DNA of 64,000 nucleotides from Ceriagrion tenellum (lineage: Eukaryota; Arthropoda; Insecta; Odonata; Coenagrionidae), in NCBI GenBank assembly GCA_963169105.1, contig OY720643.1, positions 22,602,373-22,666,372 of the forward strand, in the 5' to 3' direction. Both the position numbers and the translations under genes were made by a program. Shown here piece after piece: positions 1 to 11,042 of the stretch (the first letter of the stretch is position 1; each line of letters begins with the position of its first letter). The notes below the pieces were generated by a model. It saw only the letters and a program-made list of their open reading frames with translations. It did not search any database and was not told the DNA's origin.

Positions 1-320
1 ATTTTTTTAAAATCAGTGAAGGAAATATTGGCTGATTTTATTAATAAAAAGCATACGTGTAATTTGCATGATTATTCATAGATATTAAATTTAATATCAC
101 TCTTTGGGCGCACTACATAAACCATAGAAGGGTATGTAAATTTATAATAGTTATGAGTAGCATCCATTGAAGTAGATGAAAGGGCTGTATTATAGCCTGG
201 CAACCGAAATAAAAACCGTAATAGTAATCGCTGATCTTACCATCTTTCCTTCGGATAGCACGACGGATGGACGAATTAACGGATTCTAAACAAGAATATT
301 AAACTGGCCTTAGAGGAACT

Positions 321-626
321 AGGTTTTGTTAAGCGTATAATAGGCAGGTCTACTGGCTAACCGTACGGAGAGCCAGGTTTCAAATCCCTGCAGAGGGGGG
401 AGTTTTTCAGAGTAAACCCGATTCCTACTTGAGGATCTTGTAGAGGACGCCTCAGTGCAGTACTCAGTCCGTCGGATGAGACGTTAAACCGTGGTCCCCT
501 TGGCGCCTAGGTTAAGAGTAGGCTAATGCCGACGCCGGGTTTCTATCCACCCTTCCTCCCATACCCGACCCCTGAGGCGCAAATGACCTTAGCCGTCCGT
601 CGCCTCCCAAAATTTCCAATCCAATA
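321..626 (+). repeat. SINE-A copy 1 (tRNA-derived, ATTGG-type tail)
   Basis: This is the only + strand member of a five-copy family. The tRNA-like head has an A-box-like segment around 340-360 and a B-box-like CCAGGTTTCAAATCCCTG at 374-391. The body follows, with conserved GATGAGACGTTAAACC and GCCGACGCCGGGTTTC blocks. It ends in CCAATCCAAT. Copies at 6.9, 20.1, 58.2 and 60.1 kb match in reverse orientation. Confidence 0.85.
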
Positions 627-814
627 GGAAGGTCCTCGGATGAAAGAGTAAATGAGAGATGCTACTTTACTCTGGTTATGCCACACGTCGATTGAACTGC
701 GAGCATTTGGTACCCTGGACAAAATGATTTCACCAAAAATGTTAAATTCAAAGGAAAGCTGTGCATTGGTTAAAAACTGCCCGAAAGAACATATAGAACA
801 TTTTCACAACTTTC

Positions 815-1182
815 AGAGGGATTTAGGTGGAAGCCCCTAGAGCTTCGGAGACTACACGCTAGGCCTAGCATACTTGAGAACATCAGAGCTGATGTGTTTC
901 AGAGCGACACAGAATATTAACATGACGCCTCACTACATCTCTAGTCAGAAGCGATAAAATAAGAGAGATACATTGCCGAACAGGTCTGTACAAAACTCGT
1001 TCTTTTCGCGCACAATAAGTGACCACAATATAAACTGAGCTCCACGAAATACACTCCCAAAATACACATCACCATTTCACCTCCCTAAACCTTATCCCTT
1101 ACATATTTACACGGCTGGTGTGCTAAAACTCTCTGTCACACCCCTTTGCGGCGGCTCGCAGGGTAGTATGTAGATGTTGATG
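815..1182 (+). mobile_element. LINE-A 3' end, copy 1
   Basis: A 3' fragment of a non-LTR retrotransposon that ends in a degenerate GATGTA-type tail. It carries the conserved GGAGCCCCTAGAG block. A broken C-terminal coding stretch follows; the better-preserved copy at 61.9 kb reads DRYKNSF...RTISDRNN, a common end of jockey/CR1-like ORF2 proteins. The GGCGGCTCGCAGGG block precedes the tail. Five long copies and one short copy are in this window. Confidence 0.75.
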
Positions 1183-2652
1183 AAACATATATTGGCTACT
1201 TAGAGCTATGAATTCTGCTCGATTTTATGTAATATTTCCCTGGGAATACGGATTATTATAAGTTAAAATGAATTAAAAATGTATGTAAGGAGAAAGCATA
1301 TTGAGGAAGTATGTATCATGCTGATTTCTATAAATTTATCGATGGAACACATTGTAAAAATAGCAGAATTAGCGCCTCAGCCCGCAGGCGCTGAAGAAAA
1401 ATCGGGGTTTACAACGATGGTAGTAATCTAATAAATGTTGCAGCTTCTGTCATTGGCCGCAGTAGCAAGCACCCTACCTATCCACCTCAATACGGTAACA
1501 CCAGTAGCTTGTAAAAGTCACCACAAAATGTTCTTGGAAATGAATTGTGGGAAAGTAGCGAGGAGCAATGAATGTATGAAAGGCAAAAGAGAGATATGAT
1601 AATATTGTATTACTATTCAACGATCACACAAATTTAAAACATTAGGAACAGAAAATTATTCTGAAATAACGAATCCTATGAATAAATATTCAAGCAGTGA
1701 ATGCAAGTAATTGATTTCCAAGTGAAAGCCAAGAGCCCTCTGGGAAATCTTTATTAATATAAGTCTTTTTTCGTTTCCTGTGACAAATCTTACACCTCTG
1801 AAAGGGATATCGAAATTTATCGCTCGAGTAATTTATATCAACGCTTTCTTTCGTTGGTAAAGAACGCCGAGATATATTTTCAGCCCCTTCCACTTTCAGA
1901 GGGATACCATAAAAATATGAGGTGTGAACATCTCGATCGACAAAAAAAATATTTTTTATTCCGGTCGCCTTTTCAAAGAACCCGACAACCGCACACTCGA
2001 ACACAAAAAATATTTCTAAAATCCTGCGGCGCACCATAAGAGCTCAGATTGTAGGGATAAGCGAAATATTTCTTTAAAATTCCACCGGTGCATCTGACGG
2101 CAGGCTGTGTAAATTACACCCCTTCACTTTTTCTAACGATCACCGTCGCGGACTATTGAATATAATAAATAACCAATCTTTATAAAAAAAGAATCCCTCT
2201 GGAGAAGTTTTTAAATGGCGACAAAAAAAAGGTTTGCACTGTTGAATAGATCAATTCCCATCCACAAGGCCCTTCGGCTTCATTTTCAATCGAGGTTGCC
2301 CAGGTTACCTAATATTGTTTTGTAACAAAACTATATAACTGTGTGAATAAAATAACGTAACTTCATCGTTTAAGTATATCAAACCGTTTTCCTAAGATAT
2401 TTACCTCAGCTTCATTAATTTAAACCTTAAAGATCTATTATTTTATGCCGGAAGTTGAACATTCTTTTGCTAGAGCCAAACTTTGTGGTAGGAACGTTCA
2501 CAGGCATAAGGTCAAGGAAATAGACAGAAAAACCGATGGATTTTAATGCTAATTTTTTCCACGTACTATAAGGGACCATAATATATGCGATACATCAAAT
2601 CTAGCGTATTATGACCCACACTAGGTACATTTTTGCACTTGTGCTAAATATC
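1183..2652. other. Unannotated AT-rich sequence
   Basis: Apart from the weak frame at 1690-2037, no repeat match, RNA or supported frame was seen. Confidence 0.5.
1690..2037 (-). pseudogene. Possible transposase C-terminal remnant (unrecognised)
   Basis: A 115-residue minus-strand frame with EGAENISRR and FRYPFQRCKICHRKRKKTYI. The RCKICHRKRKKT stretch resembles the first half of the Cys-rich tail of piggyBac-like transposases, but the second Cys pair is missing and nothing else supports it. It may be a chance frame. Confidence 0.2.
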
Positions 2653-2981
2653 TTAACATAATTATAAGCTACTAACCTCGCATGCAATTTCCAGCATGAT
2701 TTAGTACCTTGTAGAACTATTTATCTGTCGTAGTAATTATAACCAGTAGTCGTATTTTAAGTAATGTAAGGCATGGTCCATGTCCATCGTCCATGTAGAA
2801 CTATCCTAGTTTCTGTTCTGACCGCGTATTCTCATTGTGAATGCTTTCGGCCTGCACCTGGCATTTCGGGGCAATGTGCGCGGTTCGGATATCAGCGGGG
2901 ATGAGGGCTTCATTCTGGATGTGGACTCACCCCGTGCCACACACCCTAGCGGTGGCTTGCACTGTATTTTGTAGATGTACA
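2653..2981 (+). mobile_element. LINE-A2 3' end (related GATGTA-tailed subfamily), copy 1
   Basis: Shares about 330 bp with 40229-40582, including CATGATTTAGTACCTTGTAG and ACACACCCTAG, and ends in TTTTGTAGATGTAC. The tail type and GTGGCTTGC block resemble LINE-A, but the rest differs, so I treat it as a sister subfamily. No readable protein. Confidence 0.65.
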
Positions 2982-4779
2982 TGAAAAGAGAAAATTGGAC
3001 GAGTCCACGGAAGATTGTGACGTGGAGTGTCGAGCCATCCAATTATATGGCCGCAGCAGCCATTTACAATTCTGGAGTTGAATGCTGCATCGTATGTACT
3101 ATTAGGCCTCCAGTGTCGACTTCGTTGAGCAGCGGTTCTAAGGGATGCACTGTCCATTGTGCTGGATACCACATGCAACTTAATTGGAGAAAGCTAGCAT
3201 TCGCAACACTATCCCGACAGTGCAACAATAAAATGCGACAGAGGAACGATTGCTCCAAGTCTGTAAAGTGGTAACTCCACTTTCAACTCCGAGGCTCTTC
3301 TGTACTTGCGTGTGATTAGTGTTTTCACTCTGTCTTTAGTTTGGGTCTTGCTGTTTTCGTTACATGGTAAACCAGGGTGAATCTGGCACAGTTTTAGACG
3401 TTTTGAAGTTGTCCTGCAGTCAACTTTTTATTTTTGTTCAATGATATTTTTACTGGAGAAACTTAATCTATAAAAAATCCATAATAGGTTACGATTTTAG
3501 ATATCAAACCTCTAAAAGGTCAGGAAAAAAGTAAATTTTCTACAACTTTTATTCCGCAATGCGGAGTGAAGACGGTACACTAACGTTTTATGTTGAAAAC
3601 TCAGTCACCCCACAACCTGCGCATTTTATAACATACAAGTAATTAAAATTCCATGAAGCTATCGAAAACTTATGAAATGAGACGAGATCTCACAACAATG
3701 GTAACTTTCATCACTTAAAAATGTTACTGCAGGCATAGATCATACCTAATGACGTCCTCATAGCACATCGGTATCGCAGCGCTAAAAGACCGGAAAATGT
3801 GAGTTTTCTCACCAAATTTATAGCGTACGGATTCCAAATACTTTTGCTAATTTTAAAAAATAAGTACAGCCTCACAACAAGTCCCAAAAAAACTCCTCAA
3901 CGCTGATCCCTCCACCCTCTTGCTCTGTCTTACGCTCATACACAGGGATTCACACGCATGCACTTCTTTCATCCAACTTTGCGTGCCTCTCCATTCTCCT
4001 ATTTATTCCTTCACCAGTCTTAAGTGACCAGCGATTCCACTCGTTAACAAATAGGATGAAAGCGTTTTTTAGGAAGTTAGAAACATCTAGACGGACCCCA
4101 TTTTCGGGTTCATTCTCAATTTTGTTATCCCAACAAACACAGAACACAACAAAATATCCACATCATATCTATATTGTTTCATATATCTAAAATATTTACA
4201 ACAGGATTAGAAAATACTTTAACGGTTTTCTAGAAATAAGGCGCATATGATGGCTTCCACTGATCATATTATAATATTAGTAAGAAAGGTTATTTAATTT
4301 TCTATATGTTAATAACTTTTGCCCATTAGGAAATGGATTGGGTTCGTCATGCAACGAAAGATGGTGAAAAATATAAGTTATGCCAAATGTTTATCTATCA
4401 CCAATGTATTCCCGGGAATAGTGCACTCATTTGCCGTCACGATAACTTGAGAGCCCATTAACGGCTTAACAAAATCGTTCAAGAGCAGTGAATGTTCCTT
4501 GAAAAGTATAGTTGTTCGTGGAAAGGAAAAAAAATAAAAAAAGTCAGGCAAAAAAATTAAATTTTCATAAAATTGAAACGCAAATAACTAAAACTTGATG
4601 TCGCGAGTGAATTGACTGCGAAATGGTGGACGGAGACGAGAGAAAGTGAATTCCACCTCAGCCAGTTTGATTAACTTCAAGCAGGAACATTTATACAACA
4701 AACAAGTATTACAATTGAAAACAAGCCCGTCGGTTAAATACCGTAGATTTGATCTATAGAAGACGATCACAAGTCACCT
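2982..4779. other. Unannotated sequence
   Basis: Short overlapping frames at 2975-3274 on both strands lie next to the LINE-A2 tail and show no domain. The rest is AT-rich with nothing recognisable. Confidence 0.5.
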
Positions 4780-5185
4780 CTCCATCAGGTCCCTTCTCGT
4801 CTGCAGTCAGTTTCAAACGAGGCCGGGCCCAGCGTGGAGACGACGCGGCTGGCGATTGAGGGCGAGTCAGCTGACCAACGCAGGAGTTGGGGGTGTAGGG
4901 GAATCCTTGACCTTGTTGATTGGTGGAGGAAATGGCGCTAGCGTTGAGTCGGTCAGAAAAGAGTACACCACTATCACTTTCAGTGTAAAAGTGAGCTGAT
5001 TGTTACATCGCGGACAGCGAACGCGAGACAGCGAATGCACGAGGGATAGTCGCGAACGGCGTTTGCGAGTTTTTGCCGTTGGTGGTTTTGGCAAAGTGGG
5101 AGGGGGGAATTTGGCACAAAATTTTCACGGCAATATTTAATCGATGGAAAAGAAACAGGCAGTAAAATACTGAAATCAAGGACAC
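4780..5185. other. CpG-richer single-copy block
   Basis: Locally GC- and CpG-rich sequence, not matched elsewhere in the window, with ATG-initiated short frames only. It could be a promoter or 5'UTR exon of a gene such as the Ly6 gene downstream, but I see no convincing donor. Confidence 0.3.
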
Positions 5186-5798
5186 TTGAGCTCTAATGCC
5201 TCGTTATGTACCAAGATTAGGTAACTTTCAACCTTGTGTTGCTCGTGTATTTTCCCTTCAGTTCGCTGAAGAGGGCCACCTTATGGCCGAAATACGCGTA
5301 TCCGACGCACACCCTCGTCTTTTTCCGTTTATCTTCCTTGGAATGGCATTCAACTCGAATCTGATTCTACCAGAAGTTGTGCCCATTCGAATGTGTGAAT
5401 GAATGATTTTTCTGAGTACTTTTGAGCGAGATTGCTCTGTGTTTGTCCCTGGCGTGGAATTTTTATTCCATAAACATTCACCAATAGGGAGGTTGTGGTT
5501 ATTATCCAGGCACCCATAACGGGGTCTCTTGGTACCTGTGAAGGTTGAGTGTATGTGTCTGTGAGTGGTCAATGACGAGGAATTAACATTCCCGTAAACC
5601 ACCACAGGAGGGTTTTCTGGTCGAGAGGCTGTGGTTGGTCACTTTAGTTTCCCTTAAACCTACACAATAAATATTAATTGCCTTTCTTTTGACAAGTGGT
5701 CCCAATATTAACGGCCATTGAAGAAATTTTAATCCTAATTGTGTTATCACTCATAATACAAGATACTTGGTTTTATCCCACACTATTTCATATAACTT

Positions 5799-5831
5799 GA
5801 CCATAGTTTCGACACTGCGTGTCATCTTCAG
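5799..5831 (-). ncRNA. Hammerhead-ribozyme-like core, Penelope type
   Basis: On the minus strand, CTGAAGA (matching CUGANGA) is followed by a perfect 5-bp stem II (GACAC/GTGTC, loop GCA), then GAAAC, a TATG loop and GGTC. All conserved core positions fit a type I hammerhead with a 2-bp stem III, the minimal form known from Penelope-like elements. Stem I pairing is poor by eye, so present activity is doubtful. Confidence 0.5.
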
Positions 5832-6162
5832 GTAAATCTTTTGGGTCGCGTTCCCCTAATGTGTAACACACACATACAAAGTATGGAAAGGGGTGGAGGG
5901 AGAAGGGGGGGTGAATTGTTAACGGCCACATTTGAAGTTCAAGGAAGAAGAAGAAGGGGCAAGGGCTTATCTGTTTATCTGTGACGCCGTCGAGACGATC
6001 GGTGGATTCGGAGGAGGAATGAGGGAGAGAGGAGCATTTGGTCATTACATAAGGTATCAGGGCTATTTACGATTTCAAAATGTTCCAGAAAATCAAGCTT
6101 CCGCCCTTTGTTAATTCAATTGAAAATTCTTGGGTCCAAATTACACCAGTGTTTTTCTTCGC

Positions 6163-6290
6163 TTAAATAAATTGCCATGAGAAAAATTCGGCCTTAAGCC
6201 GGAATCGAACCACGGACCTTTGGTTTGCCGGACCAATACGCAGACCACTAAGCTATCCAGTCTTCCTATTCCCATAGCAATTTTTGGTGG
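6163..6290 (-). repeat. SINE-D copy A (tRNA-derived)
   Basis: On the minus strand a tRNA-like head (GATAGCTTAGTGGTCTG A-box-like, GGTTCGATTCC B box near 6204-6214) is followed by GGCTTAAGGCCGAA and TTTTCTCATGGCAATTTAT. The same head and tail appear in two neighbouring copies. Confidence 0.7.
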
Positions 6291-6432
6291 ATACAAGGCA
6301 ACTAGATCTTAAGCCCTTGCGGTCCATCAAAGATGGCAACGCAAGGGAGAAGAGGGTTTTAAAGAAGCCTCAACCAAGAGACAGTATCCTTCACCAGCAC
6401 ATTTGCCGTGCTTAGCCATTTGAAAATATTCA

Positions 6433-6627
6433 AACATGGCGGGTGAATTTTTTTGAATAAGTTGCCAAGAGAAAAGTTCGGCCTGGACCGGGAATCGAAC
6501 CACGGGTCTGCGCATTGGTCCGGCAAACCAAAGGTCCGTGGTTCGATTCCCGGTCCAGGCCGAATTTATCAAAATTTTTAATTTTATTTAATTTTTATTC
6601 AAAACAATTCACCCGCTGTTTGAATAT
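6433..6627. repeat. Head-to-head SINE-D pair forming a palindrome
   Basis: Two SINE-D copies face each other. A near-perfect 27-bp inverted repeat, centred on the B-box GGTTCGATTCCCGG, lies at 6479-6505 and 6536-6562 with a 30-bp spacer. Outer parts also match in inverse (AACATGGCGGGTGAA on the left, TTCACCCGCTGTTTGAA on the right). The left copy is minus strand, the right plus. Confidence 0.8.
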
Positions 6628-6642
6628 TTTCGCTTAAATGTT

Positions 6643-6777
6643 TCACGTTTCAGTGGTTTCATCACTATTCATAAAATCTCTCCTATGCTCCTTTATTCTG
6701 GTGTTAAATTTTTTTCCAGTCTGACCGACGTATTTACAGGCACAGTCCTCAAACTTCAATTCATACACTCCACTTCA
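6643..6777 (-). pseudogene. Penelope-like element GIY-YIG endonuclease remnant
   Basis: The minus strand reads GVYELKFEDCACKYVGQTG, then KKFNTRIKEHRRDF, then MNSDETTET and a stop. GVY...KYVGQTG is the GIY-YIG core and R.KEH contains the catalytic-arm residues. The two cysteines before KY match the Cys pair seen in Penelope-like elements, where this domain is the C-terminal endonuclease. Only ~45 residues survive, with an in-frame stop just upstream and no reverse transcriptase. A hammerhead-like core lies 0.8 kb downstream on the same strand. Confidence 0.8.
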
Positions 6778-6869
6778 TAAACTTCCACCATGTGAAGCCG
6801 GAAACTATGTCTTACACTAATTTTGTTACATAAAAATATTAACTAAATTACTTAAATACATCCATAAGA

Positions 6870-7172
6870 TTGGATTGGATTTTGAGCAGGCGATCGACGG
6901 CTAAGGTCATTTGCGCCATAGGGGATAGGTAAGAGAGGAAGGGTGGACGGAAACCCGGTGTCGGCATTAGCCTCCTCTTAACGATAGGCGCCAAGGGGAC
7001 CACGGCTTAACGTCTCTTCCGACAGACGGAGTACTGTACTTGAAGTGCCCTTCACAAGACACTCAAGTAGGGATCGGGTTTCCTGTGGAAAACATCCTCC
7101 TCTGCAGGGATTTGAACCCTGGCCGTCCGTATGGTTAGCCAGTACTCTAGCTACCACACCAACACGATCCTC
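6870..7172 (-). repeat. SINE-A copy 2 with target-site duplication
   Basis: A full-length copy in reverse. On the + strand it begins with the tail TGGATTGGATT and ends with the tRNA-like head (B box near 7105-7120). Flanks ACATCCATAAGA (6858-6869) and ACATACATAAGA (7173-7184) form a 12-bp target duplication with one mismatch, which fixes both ends. Confidence 0.88.
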
Positions 7173-7734
7173 ACATACATAAGACATCACTAGATGTTTC
7201 CCAGATAAAGATAGAAGACATTTTAGAGATTCTTCTGATATTTTGTTAAGATTTAACTGGCTTTTTTGATAGGCTCGTGTTTATGTTCTGAGATGCGGAT
7301 GACTCAAACTGCTTTCAACAATCAATCATCAAAAGGCCTGTGATGTTCACCGTCTCTTTCTCCCTTCTTCCCACAGATACTTCTCCTGAGACTCTTGAGT
7401 TCTTGACTGAAGAAATCGATAAGAGAAAAGGAAAAAGGTTTCGGCGGAGGAGAAATTCAGCTGCGCATGAAAAAAAGGAACCCGTGAATCTGTTGTGTGT
7501 GCTGTGTTCATGCTTGCAAGTGCCCGACATCTTCCGAGCATCTTGCAAAGCCTGCCCATAAATCTCCAACGATGCCGATTATTAACGACAGGTAGCGTTG
7601 TTTTTATGCGCACTTTTGTTCATTTTATTTTTTCAACTTTCGATGCCTACATGAGAAACTAATGAATTTTTATTTTTAAGCGTCTGTAATTAAAAAAAAA
7701 TATTTATGCATCTTTGCATGACTCCATTCAACAG

Positions 7735-8105
7735 CAACAGCTAAAAAATCATTTTGCACCTTCATCATCATTGGTAGACTGCTGTTTAGCAGGTCCTCAG
7801 TAGCCTCTCCTCCAGATAACTCTGTCTCGTGCCTTCCTCTTCATCCCCGCGTAGCCTGTCTCCTATTCTAATTTAGCCGTCATTTTCTTTCTTCTTCTTC
7901 CACGTTAACCCTTTCCTTCCACCATCCCTTCTGATACCTCCTTCATTAAAAAATCTCTTCTCAATATGTATATGTCCCAGCCAGTTTTGCTTCCTTGTTT
8001 TAATCGTCTTTATCAGTCCTCAATCTTCCCCCACTCTGGTTAATACCTCTTCATTTCTCACTCTGTGTGCCCAACTAATATTCAGCGTTCTTCTCTATAT
8101 CTTGC
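7735..8105 (-). mobile_element. LINE-D C-terminal fragment (third endonuclease-RT type)
   Basis: On the minus strand the broken frames read ISWAHRVRNEEVLTRVG, TIKTRKQNWLGHI and EVIEGMVEGK-like pieces, then a 3' end rich in ATGATGATG. This is the usual 'RLxWLGHIxRR' tail of an endonuclease-RT LINE, but the sequence differs from LINE-B and LINE-C. Multiple stops; not functional. Confidence 0.6.
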
Positions 8106-8576
8106 ACCTTAGCCTGACTGAATTACAGCTATCAGTTTCTAAATTCATAAGCATAGTTGTAGGGCATCATGGTACCTTTTTGTGCAGAGGACACTTTTGT
8201 GAGAGTAGGTATTCTTCGCGTTTGACTATCAGGAGAAACAACCTTTGTTGCCGACATAAAAATGCTTTATTTGTTGTTTTCATAAATACTCTAGCCCTTC
8301 ATGGCTCTTGAACCAATAGATTAGAAGGGCTTCTTCAATAGAATTCATAAAATATCACTGTGTGCTCCATAGTGCAAGGTTTCAAAAACCACAGCCGTAA
8401 AAACTCGAAAATGGAGGAAAAATATCCATGTATTCTGATTCGGATTTGTAAGGAAAGTAAACATTTATGCAAAACTCGTCCTGACACTAAATTGCTCTCA
8501 AAAGAAAAGTGTTAGGAGCGAATTTTTATCATAGACTACCATTCGCAAAAATTTGCAATAATTTACTCATTAGTGA

Positions 8577-8950
8577 TATATACATACATACCAATCATGC
8601 CGCTCCCTTCCGGGGTTAGGCACAGTCATAAAGTTTCACACATGAATACATATTTGTACACCTAACTCTGCTTCAATAATTACCTCCATAATGACCCATC
8701 CTTGCAAACCGCTTTTGTCTCATTTAACCCCATACACTGCTTCATACACGCCCTCCTGTTTTTAAGACTCCTAATATTCCTCCTCCAAAGAATTTCCTCA
8801 ACCACATTCAACCACAACTTTCTCGGCCTACCTCTACCTCTCGCACCATTCATTTTACTCTCATATATATGTTTCGTTATTCGACTCTCATCCATTCTCT
8901 CAATATGGCCAAACTAACGAAGCATTACTGGAGCATATAAGCCACGTTCA
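8577..8950 (-). mobile_element. LINE-B C-terminal fragment, copy 1
   Basis: Minus-strand frame 8895-8680 reads MDESRITKHIYESKMNG, then GRGRPRKLWLN and RRNIRSLKNRRACMKQC. This is the conserved tail of an endonuclease/reverse-transcriptase LINE protein seen in all LINE-B copies. A 3'UTR follows, ending in TATGTATGTA-type repeats (8577-8590 on the + strand). 5'-truncated. Confidence 0.82.
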
Positions 8951-9082
8951 CTTATTTTGAAAAAAATGCGCCATATAGACTTGATTTTTAATGGCAATTA
9001 AATGCTATTTTCTCGCATAGCCATAAGGTGCATGACATTTATTTCGTATTGATTCGTCTAAATGTATTCTACGCATATCTAC

Positions 9083-9640
9083 TTAAAGGTAGTTTGAGCG
9101 AGATAGTTCCCCAGCCATATGGAGGCCATATTCAAATTACAGATTTTTATGTCAGCAGTTGTAGAAAGCATGAATTAAATATTGCATTATGAATGCTGCA
9201 ATATTATACAATAAAACGACTGAAATTTTAACTAATTATTAAAAAATATCTAAATAAGTCTATATTGACTCATTCTCTTGACGCGATACGTTTGAAACTC
9301 CTTCACAATGTAAGGATTTATGCGATCTTGAAAAAATTACTGCAGAGAAAATACGATTTATTTTCAAAAATACTTGAGAAAACATACTAACACGGTTGTA
9401 TTTTTTTACTAGCACTAGGAGGTAGAAATCTCTCATTGTTTTAATTATGTCTCTTCAGAGAGCGTACACGAATAATTTTCCTTGTAATTGGGAAGGTATT
9501 TTTCGTCAAAAATCTTGCAAAGTAGTCCGTTAAGGGGTTGATAATTTGGTATTTTTGGAAGGATGAGACATTTTTCTTTTAAATGAGACCAAAGTCATTG
9601 ATCTCTATGTGAAATTATATTTCGCCCAAACTACCCTAAG
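9083..9640 (+). mobile_element. MITE-1 copy 1
   Basis: An element of ~555 bp with terminal inverted repeats close to GGTAGTTTGAGCGA, flanked by TTAA-like sites (TTAAAGGTAG left, CTACCCTAAG right). Internal blocks such as TTACTGCAGAGAAAATA and GATGAGACATTTTTCTTT are conserved among copies. No coding capacity. Confidence 0.85.
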
Positions 9641-9739
9641 ACGCAAAATAGTACATGCATCCCTATTATGTGTTTCAATAAATGATAACCCACCTTCCCG
9701 GTGAAAACAAAGGTAGAATCGATTGGAATCCATAGCACC

Positions 9740-9900
9740 TAGAAATCACTGTACATTTCCGGAGTTTCTTGCCTTACATTTCAAGCAGTCGGTGGATATT
9801 CTTGCTATGCATCTTAATAATTCGTCCATTCCGTCGTGCTATCCGAGGAAATGCAAGGATAGAGTAGGAATAAACAATATGGCTGTCATTTCGACTGTCA
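9740..9900 (+). repeat. Repeat F copy 1, left part
   Basis: Matches 18545-18685, including GGATATTCTTGC, CCATTCYGTC and CAATATGG. It continues at 10320-10350 (TGACGTAATGCC...CCTCAATGGG) after the LINE-A insertion. Confidence 0.6.
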
Positions 9901-9905
9901 GACTA

Positions 9906-10268
9906 CATACATACCTACATACTATCCTGCGAGCCTCTGCATGGGCGTGTGACTGGGGGTAATAGGATACCAACTGTGTAAAGCTAAAAGGCATAAGGTT
10001 TTGGGAGGTGAAATGGTGACGTGTATTATAGAGGTATATCGGGAGGAGCTCAGTATTGTGGTCGCTTATTGTGCGCGGAGAGAACCAGTTTAAGAACCTA
10101 TCTTGTCGGCATTGTATCTCTCTCATTTCATCGCTTTTGTCAGACCTAAAGGTATAGTGAGTAGTCATGATTATATTCTCCGTGTCGTTCTGAAATACAC
10201 CAGTTTTGAATTTCTCAAGCCAGCAAAGCCTAGCGTGTAGCCTCCGGGTGTCTAGGGGCTCCCACCTT
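9906..10268 (-). mobile_element. LINE-A 3' end, copy 2, nested in another repeat
   Basis: Reverse copy running from the TACATAC tail to the GGGGCTCCCACC block. It interrupts a second repeat: sequence at 9740-9900 plus 10320-10350 matches the continuous stretch at 18550-18720. The LINE therefore inserted later. Confidence 0.75.
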
Positions 10269-10450
10269 AATCCTTCTAAAGGTTGCGAGACACTATATGT
10301 TCGCTTGGAGCAGTTTTGACCCAGTTATGACGTAATGCCCTCTCTACCTCAATGGGAATCACCCTCTGCCGCACACCCTTAAAGTGGTTAGCGGAGAACC
10401 ATGTATACAAATTTAGATGCTCTCCTCCTCGAATGTAGTCCTTGTCATAC

Positions 10451-11013
10451 TTAAAAGGTAGTCCGAGCGAGATAGTTCCCAAGTCATAATAGAGACCATA
10501 TTCGAGTTATACGTTTTAATTTCACCAGCTGTAGGACACATCATTTAAATATTGCATTATTAATGGTACAATAATATAGTTTTAAATGAAAGAAATTGTA
10601 AGTAATTAAATGAAAATATCTAAATAAGTCTTTCACTTGACTCTTTTTTTCGCGCGGTGCGTTTGAAAATCCTTCAAAACGGAAGGTTTTTTGTGATCCC
10701 GAAGAATTTACTGCGGTGAATATATGATTAATTTTCAAATATAGTTGATAAAACATACAAATTACACACTGTTAGTTTTTTACGACATCTAAAAGTTAGA
10801 AATACCTCATTTTGTAAATAGTGTCTCTCTGGAGTGCATTCACGTATCATTTCCCATGTAAAAGGGCTGGTATTTGTAGGCAAATACCTCGGAAAGTAAT
10901 GTGGTAAGGGGTTAAAATTTTGGTGTCATTGGAAGGGTGAGATATTTTTCTTTAAAATGAGACCAAATTCATTGATTTCTAAGTAAAATGATGTTTCGCT
11001 CTGAATACCTTAA
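10451..11013 (+). mobile_element. MITE-1 copy 2, next to Ly6 exon 1
   Basis: Same orientation and structure as copy 1: TTAAAAGGTAGTCCGAGCGA on the left, TACCTTAA on the right. It ends 29 bp before the acceptor-like CCTTCACAG at 11042. Confidence 0.87.
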
Positions 11014-11042
11014 CCGATGTGGTATCCTTTTTTCCTTCACAG

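Noticed and set aside
5258..5605. 115-residue minus-strand frame
   Set aside because: No recognisable domain or cysteine pattern, no splice context, and not repeated elsewhere here.
6183..6260. tRNA gene on the minus strand
   Set aside because: The head does not fold into a full cloverleaf and is joined to a SINE body found in neighbouring copies.
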